From assembly GCA_902492825.1 (NCBI GenBank), contig CABUMZ010000020.1, positions 1 to 19,461 of the forward strand: DNA of 19,461 bases, in the 5' to 3' direction. Position numbers and translations under genes: made by a program. Numbering within the stretch: the first letter of the stretch is position 1; each line of letters opens with the position of its first letter. Under the pieces are notes generated by a model. That model saw only the letters and a list, made by a program, of their open reading frames with translations. It made no database searches and had not been told where the DNA came from. Shown here piece by piece: positions 1 through 5,918 of this stretch. This stretch comes from an uncultured Collinsella sp. GTDB taxonomy: Bacteria > Actinomycetota > Coriobacteriia > Coriobacteriales > Coriobacteriaceae.

Positions 1-378
1 GCCGAGGCCGAGTACCTGCTGCAGCAGCTGGGCCTTCCGTATCGCGTGATTAGCCTGTGCACCGGCGACTTGGGCTTCTCTGCCCGTCAGACCTACGACG
101 TTGAGGTCTGGCTGCCGAGCTACAACGCCTACAAGGAGATTAGCTCCTGCTCCAACTGCGGCGACTTCCAGGCCCGCCGCGCCAACATCAAGTACCGCGA
201 CCCCGAGAACTTCAAGGGCTCGCGCTACCTGCACACCCTTAACGGTTCCGGCCTGCCGGCTGGTCGTACCATGGCTGCCATTCTGGAGAACTACCAGAAC
301 GCCGACGGCACCATCACGATCCCCGAGGTTCTGCGTCCCTACATGGGCGGCCTCGAGAAGATCGAGCCCGAGGCGTAA
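1..378 (+). CDS. serS: Seryl-tRNA synthetase, C-terminal part (5' end outside window)
   Basis: This class II aminoacyl-tRNA synthetase charges tRNA-Ser with serine in the cytosol. Only the last 125 codons are present; the frame is open from base 1 and ends in TAA at 376-378. Hallmarks of the SerRS catalytic core are visible. They are the stretch SSCSNCGDFQARR, followed by YRD and later the motif 3 region GSGLPAGRTMAAILENYQ, whose arginine contacts ATP. The tail IPEVLRPYMGG is the usual SerRS C-terminus. A GC-rich hairpin about 30 bases after the stop is its likely terminator. The identification is secure; nothing can be said about the start or promoter. Confidence 0.97.
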   Translation, partial: AEAEYLLQQLGLPYRVISLCTGDLGFSARQTYDVEVWLPSYNAYKEISSCSNCGDFQARRANIKYRDPENFKGSRYLHTLNGSGLPAGRTMAAILENYQNADGTITIPEVLRPYMGGLEKIEPEA

Positions 379-406
379 GGTCTCTTGCAAACATATCGCA
401 TGATGA

Positions 407-440
407 GCGGCGGGGCCATGGGGCTCCGCCGCCTTTGTTT
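407..440 (+). terminator. Rho-independent terminator after serS
   Basis: The arms at 407-417 and 422-432 pair over 11 positions with one G-T wobble around a four-base loop. A T-rich tail (TTTGTTT) follows on the plus strand. It lies 28 bases after the serS stop. Confidence 0.75.
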
Positions 441-480
441 GCGCGCGGCTTGCGACGTTTTGACGCGGAAGACGGCCAAA

Positions 481-522
481 ACAAAAAGAGGCCCGATTCC
501 CGGGGGAAGCGGGAATCGGGCC
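481..522 (-). terminator. Rho-independent terminator of the lipoprotein pair
   Basis: Perfect 12-bp arms (GGCCCGATTCCC at 490-501 and its complement at 511-522) enclose a 9-base loop. Read on the minus strand, the stem is followed by CTCTTTTTGT. This fits termination of the minus-strand lipoprotein transcript. It faces the serS terminator, so the two genes are insulated from each other. Confidence 0.88.
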
Positions 523-585
523 CTGCTCGCGCGCTCGCGCTGCCCTGCGGGCTATTCTGCGCGTGGCGTCATGCCGGGTTTGGCG

Positions 586-1236
586 CTACTTTCTCGTTCC
601 GGAGATGACAAGTCCGTTCTCCTCGCAGAGATCCTTGATGCTAATGTCCTTGGCCTCAAGCTTCTTTTCCTCAAGATCTTCTTCGCAGAACTCAATGGAC
701 TCGAGGAATGCCTTGCAGGCGGGGTCGTCGGTGGTCGCCATAAAGAGAGTGATCTCGACGCTTCTTCCGGAGTTGGGAATATCGGTCGCGAGGTGCATGC
801 TCGGTGTCTTGTGCCACGTAAAGTTGACGGTCTTCCAGGTATACCGGCCGATGGTCACGTCTTCTCCACGCTCATAGCCATCGCGGGCCGAGTCGTTGGT
901 GACAACCGTCTCGGCGTCCTTCGTGGAGCTTACGCCAAAGGAGATGACTTTGTTGCTATCCTCGATGCCGTTGAAGAGGATTTCAGACACATTGCCATCG
1001 CTTCCGCTGCGCGCCCATACGTCGTAGCCCTCGGGTGCGTAAGCCTTGAACCACGTAAAGTCGATACGGTCGTCGGCGGGCTTTTTGGACTCCTTCTTTT
1101 CGGTCGCCTGCTTGGGGGCGCTGCCGGCGTCGCTGCCAGCAGGCTTTGCAGAGCTACCGCCGTCGCAGCCCATGAGGGCCATGCTCAGGGCAAGAGCCGC
1201 AACGCATACCGCCAATAGCTTCTTAGTGATCTTCAT
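586..1236 (-). CDS. Putative secreted lipoprotein, paralogue 1 of 2
   Basis: This 216-residue protein has a lipoprotein signal peptide: MKITKK, a hydrophobic stretch, then the lipobox LMGC with the lipidated Cys at residue 24. It should therefore be anchored to the outer face of the membrane. A Ser/Gly/Lys-rich linker (about residues 25-55) leads to a globular domain beginning IDFTWFKAYAPEGYDVW and containing YTWKTVNFTWHKTPS. The domain is unrecognised and no catalytic motif is visible. The start follows AAAGGACGAG, a good ribosome binding site. The gene lies 91 bases downstream of a paralogue (1328-1960) and shares its terminator at 481-522, so the two are probably co-transcribed. The function is unknown; a solute-binding or envelope-stress role would be a guess. 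Confidence 0.85.
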   Translation of the reverse strand: MKITKKLLAVCVAALALSMALMGCDGGSSAKPAGSDAGSAPKQATEKKESKKPADDRIDFTWFKAYAPEGYDVWARSGSDGNVSEILFNGIEDSNKVISFGVSSTKDAETVVTNDSARDGYERGEDVTIGRYTWKTVNFTWHKTPSMHLATDIPNSGRSVEITLFMATTDDPACKAFLESIEFCEEDLEEKKLEAKDISIKDLCEENGLVISGTRK

Positions 1237-1327
1237 GGGTTCTCGTCCTTTCTTGCTCGACCCTCTCCGTTTTCCTTACAGACCGTTGTGTGGAGCAACG
1301 TCTGTCGTACACAAATGAACTGCGGGG

Positions 1328-1960
1328 CTACTTTCCCGGCTTGTACTCAGTGAGGCCGTTTTCCTTGCAGAGGTCGGCAATGCTGATGTTCTTGGCCTCG
1401 TTATGCGCCTCTTCGAGGTTCTCGGGGAACTCGAGGGACTCGAGGAATGCCTTGACGGCGGGGTCGTCGGGAGTCGTCATGAACAGGTAGATAACGACGC
1501 TTTGGCCGGTATCGGGAATCTCGGAGATCAGTTCGACGCTCGGTGTCTTGTTCCAGGTGAAGTTGACGGTCTTCCAGGTGTACTTGCCGATGGTGATATC
1601 TTCACCTGCTTCGTAGCCGTCGCTCTCGGTTTCATCGGCAACGAGCGTCTCGGCGTCGTCGGACTCAACATCAAAGGAGATGGACTTATCGCTCTCGTCG
1701 ACATTCTTGAAGCAAATGCTGCCGACGAAGCCGCCGTCGCCGCTGTCGGACCAGACGTCATAGCCCTCGGGCACAGAGGCCTTGAACCAGGTGAAGTCGA
1801 TACGGTTGTCCGCGGGCTTCTTGGACTCCTTTTGCTCGGTAGTGCCCTTGGAAGCGCTCCCGCCACTGGAAGAGCTTGTGCCGCCGTTGCAGCCCATGAG
1901 GGCCATGCTCAGGGCAAGAGCCGCAACGCATACCGCCAGTAGTTTCTTGGTGATCTTCAT
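1328..1960 (-). CDS. Putative secreted lipoprotein, paralogue 2 of 2
   Basis: This 210-residue protein is a close relative of the downstream gene. The signal peptide and lipobox (LMGC, lipidated Cys at residue 24) are almost identical. The mature domain keeps blocks such as RIDFTWFKA, PEGYDVW, YTWKTVNFTW, AFLESLEF and ISIADLC but differs elsewhere. The open frame extends upstream to 2035, but the start at 1960 is preferred. It directly precedes the signal peptide, follows AAAGGACGAGGA, and matches the start context of the paralogue. No clear terminator separates the two genes, and no convincing promoter was found upstream. The function is unknown. Confidence 0.85.
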   Translation of the reverse strand: MKITKKLLAVCVAALALSMALMGCNGGTSSSSGGSASKGTTEQKESKKPADNRIDFTWFKASVPEGYDVWSDSGDGGFVGSICFKNVDESDKSISFDVESDDAETLVADETESDGYEAGEDITIGKYTWKTVNFTWNKTPSVELISEIPDTGQSVVIYLFMTTPDDPAVKAFLESLEFPENLEEAHNEAKNISIADLCKENGLTEYKPGK

Positions 1961-2256
1961 GGGTCCTCGTCCTTTCGTGTGCGTTCTTTTCATTTCGACC
2001 CATGAGTCGCTGCGTGGATCAACGGATGCCGTCATGGGCCCTTCCTACTTACGAGGCTATCGGTCGGGGGCATTTTAGGAAGTGCCTTGGGTCCCAAAAG
2101 CGTCGTGCAAAGCGCTACAAGCGTCCCATTTTTGAATGTGGGGCAACAACATGGGGGAGGGGAAAAATATTTGGGCAGGCGCGAGCCATCTACCTGCTTT
2201 TCCGTTGCTTGGATGCGTGCGGCTAAAAATTTTTTTGACTTTAAGAGAATTTTTTC
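1961..2256. other. Intergenic region between lipoproteins and tRNA-Arg locus
   Basis: About 300 bases without a credible gene. The left edge holds the lipoprotein ribosome binding site and must contain the minus-strand promoter, although no good -35/-10 pair was found. The right edge (about 2224-2256) is an A/T-rich tract with several T runs, directly before the first tRNA promoter. It resembles an UP element, and similar A/T tracts precede the other two tRNA promoters. Nothing recognisable was seen in the middle. Confidence 0.5.
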
Positions 2257-2285
2257 TTGACGCGACCTAGGGGCGGTGGCATTAT
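2257..2285 (+). promoter_or_regulatory. Promoter of tRNA-Arg copy 1
   Basis: TTGACG (2257-2262), a 17-base spacer, then CATTAT (2280-2285). The -10 box ends 12 bases before the mature tRNA start, the same geometry as at the other two copies. Confidence 0.75.
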
Positions 2286-2297
2286 GAATAACGCGCT

Positions 2298-2374
2298 GCG
2301 GCGTTACCTCAGCTGGATAGAGGGTCTGACTACGAATCAGAACGTCATAGGTTCGAATCCTATACGCCGCACCA
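2298..2374 (+). tRNA. tRNA-Arg (anticodon ACG), copy 1
   Basis: This is a complete cloverleaf of 77 nt including an encoded CCA. The acceptor stem GCGGCGT/ACGCCGC is perfect. The D stem is CCTC/GAGG, and the anticodon stem TCTGA/TCAGA has the loop CTACGAA, so the anticodon is ACG. The T stem ATAGG/CCTAT is perfect. The A34 would be deaminated to inosine to read CGU, CGC and CGA. The copy is identical to those at 2618 and 2885. Confidence 0.98.
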
Positions 2375-2384
2375 ATTGAAATTG

Positions 2385-2414
2385 AAAGCCTCCGGCAATG
2401 GGGGCTTTTCTTTT
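2385..2414 (+). terminator. Terminator of tRNA-Arg copy 1
   Basis: AAAGCCTCC pairs with GGGGGCTTT (one G-T) around a short loop, followed by a T-rich tail. It lies 10 bases after the CCA end. Confidence 0.88.
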
Positions 2415-2425
2415 ATGGAAGCACC

Positions 2426-2532
2426 GCATGGATTCGAACCTCGGTCGAGGCGCGAGCGTGAAGAAAACGCGGAGCGTTTTTAGCGAGCGGGCGAGGGCGC
2501 CGACAGGCGGCCGAAGCCGGTGCGGATCCGCG
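2426..2532 (+). repeat. 107-bp GC-rich repeat, copy A
   Basis: This unit recurs at 3012-3118 with seven substitutions and no gaps. It begins with GGATTCGAACC, the exact reverse complement of the tRNA T-arm GGTTCGAATCC. In the middle AAAACGC-gga-GCGTTTT forms a hairpin followed by T residues. It ends in the palindrome GCGGATCCGC. Both copies lie just downstream of a tRNA-Arg terminator. There is no sign that it encodes a protein. It could be a remnant of a mobile or tRNA-derived element; its family is not recognised. Confidence 0.75.
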
Positions 2533-2576
2533 AAGGAACTTAATCGGTGCTTCATAAAATTTTTCCAAATTGTTGC

Positions 2577-2605
2577 TTGACCCATTGAGGGGTCACGTGC
2601 ATAAT
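2577..2605 (+). promoter_or_regulatory. Promoter of tRNA-Arg copy 2
   Basis: TTGACC (2577-2582), a 17-base spacer, then CATAAT (2600-2605), 12 bases before the tRNA. An A/T-rich tract lies directly upstream. Confidence 0.82.
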
Positions 2606-2617
2606 AATCCGTGCGTT

Positions 2618-2694
2618 GCGGCGTTACCTCAGCTGGATAGAGGGTCTGACTACGAATCAGAACGTCATAGGTTCGAATCCTATACGCCGCACCA
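2618..2694 (+). tRNA. tRNA-Arg (anticodon ACG), copy 2
   Basis: Identical over all 77 bases to the copy at 2298, with encoded CCA and the anticodon loop CTACGAA. It has its own promoter and terminator, so it is a separate transcription unit. Unlike copies 1 and 3 it is not followed by the 107-bp repeat. Confidence 0.98.
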
Positions 2695-2703
2695 ATTGAG
2701 TTT

Positions 2704-2731
2704 AAAGCTCCCGGCAACGGGGGCTTTTCTT
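2704..2731 (+). terminator. Terminator of tRNA-Arg copy 2
   Basis: AAAGCTCCCG pairs with CGGGGGCTTT (one G-T) around a GCAA-type loop, followed by TTTTCTTA. Confidence 0.88.
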
Positions 2732-2843
2732 ATATATCGATACATCTGAACTAACCGCCCTGTCGCATACCAGGGGATACGGACTCGATCGATTCCTTCA
2801 AATGAGTAAAAATCCAATTCAATAAACTTTTTTGAAAAAATGC

Positions 2844-2872
2844 TTGACCTATATTCAGTCCATGTGCATAAT
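2844..2872 (+). promoter_or_regulatory. Promoter of tRNA-Arg copy 3
   Basis: TTGACC (2844-2849), a 17-base spacer, then CATAAT (2867-2872), 12 bases before the tRNA. An A/T tract with T and A runs lies upstream. Confidence 0.82.
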
Positions 2873-2884
2873 AATCAACAAGTC

Positions 2885-2961
2885 GCGGCGTTACCTCAGC
2901 TGGATAGAGGGTCTGACTACGAATCAGAACGTCATAGGTTCGAATCCTATACGCCGCACCA
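2885..2961 (+). tRNA. tRNA-Arg (anticodon ACG), copy 3
   Basis: Identical over all 77 bases to the copies at 2298 and 2618. Its 3' end from the T-loop (2942) through its terminator is duplicated at 3132-3193. Confidence 0.98.
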
Positions 2962-2970
2962 TTTGAGATT

Positions 2971-3000
2971 AAAGCTCCCGGCAACGGGGGCTTTTCTTTT
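2971..3000 (+). terminator. Terminator of tRNA-Arg copy 3
   Basis: Same stem as after copy 2 (AAAGCTCCCG/CGGGGGCTTT), followed by TTTCTTTT. Confidence 0.88.
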
Positions 3001-3011
3001 ACGTAAACACT

Positions 3012-3118
3012 GCATGGATTCGAACCTCGGTCGAGGCGCGGGCGTAAAGAAAACGCGGAGCGTTTTTAGCCCGCGGGCGAGCGCGCCGGCAGGCGGGCGA
3101 AGCCGGTGCGGATCCGCG
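3012..3118 (+). repeat. 107-bp GC-rich repeat, copy B
   Basis: This is the second copy of the unit at 2426-2532, 100 of 107 positions identical. It starts with the same antisense T-arm GGATTCGAACC. In this copy the inner AAAACGC/GCGTTTT hairpin is enclosed by a further perfect helix, CGCGGGC/GCCCGCG, which copy A cannot form. It is flanked by the 62-bp direct repeats. Confidence 0.75.
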
Positions 3119-3131
3119 CAGCGGATGCGCG

Positions 3132-3151
3132 GAATCCTATACGCCGCACCA
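3132..3151 (+). pseudogene. tRNA-Arg 3' remnant
   Basis: Twenty bases identical to the last 20 of the tRNA-Arg(ACG) genes (from the T-loop GAATCC to CCA). No 5' part and no promoter lie in front of it. It cannot form a tRNA. Confidence 0.85.
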
Positions 3152-3160
3152 TTTGAGATT

Positions 3161-3190
3161 AAAGCTCCCGGCAACGGGGGCTTTTCTTTT
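3161..3190 (+). terminator. Duplicated tRNA-Arg terminator
   Basis: Exact copy of the hairpin and T-tail at 2971-3000, attached to the tRNA remnant. It may still act as a second barrier between the tRNA locus and the gene at 3315. Confidence 0.8.
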
Positions 3191-3314
3191 ACGCCAGCTT
3201 GAGTGCTTTCGTCCAAAGGGACGATTTCCTGTCGACTCGTGTAAGATTCCGAGTAGATGTCGCGACTTATTCGCGACCACTCCTTCTTCAAACGACCGAT
3301 CAGGGTGATATTTC

Positions 3315-5756
3315 GTGGCAGAGCGTCCGACATACAAGCTCAGGTTTCTCGATCCTAAGAAGCGCTTTCCGGCGATGCCCGAGCAGCCTGCGGGACGCTC
3401 ATATGGCGTGGTCTGGAAACTCTTTGGCGAGGATCAGCATGAATCTTGTTATGTCGTCGAATTCGTTGGCAAAAGTCATGTGTCGCTTTTGGGCTACGTA
3501 AGCGTTTCGGGTGAGGTGTACAAGGTGGACCGCCCCGTCAGCGAGGCTCCGCTGCCCAACGATCCCGACATGGAACTGGTCCTTGACGAGTCGGATTCCG
3601 GTATTGGTGAGATCATGGTAAGGGAAGCCAACGGTGCAATGCGCGCGTGTGCGCAAACTGCCGGCTCTCCCGAAGGCCCCATGCGCGAGCAGTCCGACCA
3701 CGAGACATGGAATTCGATCCGCGCCCTTCCTTACGGTGAGTTCATGGCCTCGATGTTCTTGCGCTACGTGATATTTGCCAACTCCGAAAGCGCTATTGTG
3801 AACACGGCGGACGCCGGCGGACTCGACGAGGGTATGCAAAACGTTGTCGACAAGATCAAGCTCGTAAAGTTGTCCGAGCCGGTCGAGGTGTTTTTGGGCT
3901 TTAACACGGCACCGCTCCCCGATGCTATCGAGACGCTGCTTTACCGCGTTGACCATGCCGAGAATCCGAGCGGTATCGAGCGCTATGCCGCCGCCCTTAT
4001 GAGCGAAATTGACTTGCCCCGCCTGCGCACCATCGCTGCCAAGTCCGAGATGAGCCTGGCTCGCATTGATCGCTCAAAGATTTTCTATCTCAATTTTGAT
4101 CGTAGCCTGTTGGACCAGGACGAGATTGACATGCTGCTTGCCATCGAGTGTCGTCTCAACCGCCTCTCCGGCATCCTTGAGCGCATCGGGGCCGGATTGG
4201 TCCCTGCGGCATCCTCGCCGAGTCTTGAGGGCTGCGCGCTCTTTGATGCGTGGCATATCGCCAAGACGACCAACGATGTTCCCCGACTGCTCGATACGGC
4301 CTCGAGCGATAATCCGTGGGCCAAACCGGGAACGGTTTCGTGCCAGCCGGGCGGCGAGTGGGACGTGCGCACCCGTTTTGCGCGAATCGTTGAGGCGCTC
4401 AACGTGGTCACACGGCTCGACTATACCTATCGGGCAAACGTTGCCGAGGGGATTATGCTCGTTCGGTTTGGGCGGTCTGTCGTGGATGCCATGCCACAAC
4501 GTGAATACGACGCTCAGGATGACGCCTGGCGCGAGCTGGACGAGGACATGCGCGCGATCTGGGCCGCGGAGCACGATGCGCGCGTGGCACTTACGCTTGC
4601 GGCAGCGTGTTTTGCCGCGGGCACCTGCATCACGCGCTGCTATGTGCAGATTGCTGCTCCCGACAGTGAGCAGGGCGAGCGCGTTGTCGCAACGTATTTC
4701 TTTGGGCGCGCGGCCTATCTGGCCGATTGCGTGCCTGTCGCCAAGGATCTTGAGAGCATGGACATGGACGATATGCCGTGCAAGCGTGTGCTTGAGGCGT
4801 ATGAGTCAACCGCTCCGGAGACGATTGAGCCTGCGGAGGTTCATGCTCGTCCGCGTGATGACCATCGCACACTGCCGCCGGCGCTGCGCGATCTGCTGCT
4901 TGCCGATACGGCTGACGAGTTGGAGGTCATGGAAGAGGACGACGACCCATACGTGGCCCGCGTTGTTGAATTGCGCGAGCAGGCAAAAGTCGACCGTACA
5001 GGTGCCTTTGAAGGCTTTTCCCGTCTTGTCGAGGAGTTGGAGGCTAAGTGCGCCGTCGCCGAGCTTTTGGCGACAGGTCCGGTTCAAACGCAGTTTTGCG
5101 ATAACCAGCTGGTGCGCATGGTGCTACCGGTGTTGGAAGAAGACCGCTCTGTGCGAATCCTTCGTGCGCCCGATGCACTGTACTTTGCCCAGCACGAGAT
5201 CTGCAGCTTTTACGCCGAGCAAGAGGACTTTGAACGAGCACTGCCCGAGGTGCGCCATCTTTACGATCTGGCACGCTCGTCCATGCAATCGCACTTTGCG
5301 CTCATCAACGTGCTTGCGCGTCTGGAGCGCTTTGACGAGATTATCGAGGTGGCGCGCCACGGCCTACGTATTGCCAGCGATCGTTCTGCAATCGGCTACC
5401 TGTTCTATCGCTTGGCGTTTGCCTATTGGAATTGCGATCAGCTCGACCTAGCGCTGGCTTGTTACCGTCTGGTGCCGCGCGGTGAGGAATCGGGCAGTAG
5501 TGCGCTGGAAGAAATGCAGGGCCTTATGAATGAGATGGGCGTCAGCGAGCCTCCGACGTTCGAGGAGGCGGTCGAGACCATCCGCAAGGCTGGACTCGAG
5601 CTGCCGCCAGTGTCCGCCGTGACGAATCAGCTGGCAGATGCCGCTGTGCAACTGGTCGACAACGGCTTCTTTTTCCTGGCACGCGGTTGCATCTTCCAAA
5701 TGTGGCGCACCATGGGCAACGACGAGCTCGGCTCCCTCAACCGCTCGCTGGGGTAG
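3315..5756 (+). CDS. Large protein of unknown function with TPR-like C-terminal helices
   Basis: This 813-residue soluble protein is not recognised. The GTG start follows AGGGTGA with a six-base spacer. No signal peptide or convincing membrane segment is seen. The N-terminal 100 residues look like a beta-rich domain (YGVVWKLFGEDQHESCYVVEFVGKSHVSLLGYVSV). The middle is mixed and acidic. Residues of about 616-745 form paired helices with TPR-like spacing (FAQHEICSFYAEQEDFERALPE, ALINVLARLERFDEIIEVARHGL, YRLAFAYWNCDQLDLALACYRL), which suggests a protein-binding scaffold. No catalytic motif stands out. The gene appears to be transcribed alone. A perfect 7-bp hairpin (GTCGCGA at 3259-3265, TCGCGAC at 3271-3277) lies in its leader. 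Base composition matches the neighbouring core genes, so it is probably resident rather than recently acquired. Confidence 0.85.
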   Translation: MAERPTYKLRFLDPKKRFPAMPEQPAGRSYGVVWKLFGEDQHESCYVVEFVGKSHVSLLGYVSVSGEVYKVDRPVSEAPLPNDPDMELVLDESDSGIGEIMVREANGAMRACAQTAGSPEGPMREQSDHETWNSIRALPYGEFMASMFLRYVIFANSESAIVNTADAGGLDEGMQNVVDKIKLVKLSEPVEVFLGFNTAPLPDAIETLLYRVDHAENPSGIERYAAALMSEIDLPRLRTIAAKSEMSLARIDRSKIFYLNFDRSLLDQDEIDMLLAIECRLNRLSGILERIGAGLVPAASSPSLEGCALFDAWHIAKTTNDVPRLLDTASSDNPWAKPGTVSCQPGGEWDVRTRFARIVEALNVVTRLDYTYRANVAEGIMLVRFGRSVVDAMPQREYDAQDDAWRELDEDMRAIWAAEHDARVALTLAAACFAAGTCITRCYVQIAAPDSEQGERVVATYFFGRAAYLADCVPVAKDLESMDMDDMPCKRVLEAYESTAPETIEPAEVHARPRDDHRTLPPALRDLLLADTADELEVMEEDDDPYVARVVELREQAKVDRTGAFEGFSRLVEELEAKCAVAELLATGPVQTQFCDNQLVRMVLPVLEEDRSVRILRAPDALYFAQHEICSFYAEQEDFERALPEVRHLYDLARSSMQSHFALINVLARLERFDEIIEVARHGLRIASDRSAIGYLFYRLAFAYWNCDQLDLALACYRLVPRGEESGSSALEEMQGLMNEMGVSEPPTFEEAVETIRKAGLELPPVSAVTNQLADAAVQLVDNGFFFLARGCIFQMWRTMGNDELGSLNRSLG

Positions 5757-5845
5757 GGGCGATATAGAGGGGCCGCACCGCGCTATTTGTATCGGCGCGG
5801 GCGGGAGGACCCGGCAGGATTGGTAAGGCATAAAGCCGCCGAGCC

Positions 5846-5907
5846 TGCTAAAACTGTTAAACTCTGCTAAAGTTGCTAAACTTTGTTAAAGTTGTTAAAA
5901 CTAGCAG
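5846..5907 (+). repeat. Six-unit TGYTAAA array before the AAA ATPase gene
   Basis: TGCTAAA or TGTTAAA occurs at 5846, 5855, 5865, 5874, 5884 and 5893, with alternating spacing of 9 and 10 bases, so pairs repeat every 19 bases. The array is bounded by an inverted CTGCTA (5845-5850) and TAGCAG (5902-5907). It runs into the Shine-Dalgarno sequence of the next gene. The layout suggests an operator or iteron that controls the ATPase gene. No separate -35/-10 pair was found, so the promoter probably overlaps it. Confidence 0.8.
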
Positions 5908-5918
5908 AGGAGGGCAGA

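Larger units (their letters stand above)
2942..3193 (+). repeat. 62-bp direct repeat of tRNA-Arg 3' end flanking a 128-bp insert
   Basis: Bases 2942-3003 and 3132-3193 are identical over 62 positions. Each contains the tRNA 3' part from GAATCC in the T-loop, the CCA end, the linker and the terminator. The 128 bases between them carry copy B of the 107-bp repeat and a short hairpin (CCGCGCA/TGCGCGG at 3114-3132). The arrangement is what a tRNA-targeted integration or an unequal crossover would leave. Confidence 0.85.

Noticed and set aside
385..1218. Plus-strand open frame opposite the first lipoprotein
   Set aside because: It crosses two terminators and lies opposite a minus-strand gene with a signal peptide, lipobox and ribosome binding site.
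1279..1304. Hairpin between the two lipoprotein genes
   Set aside because: The stem has a bulge and no T run follows on the minus strand, so it is not supported as a terminator.
2337..2984. Minus-strand open frames containing AYRIRTYDVLIRSQTLYPAEVT across the tRNA-Arg genes
   Set aside because: They are antisense translations of the tRNA genes and recur with each copy. They are a known kind of annotation artefact and have no ribosome binding site.
5846..5907. CRISPR-like array
   Set aside because: Units are only 7 bases with 2-3 base gaps, there are no spacers and no cas genes. An operator-like array is the better reading.
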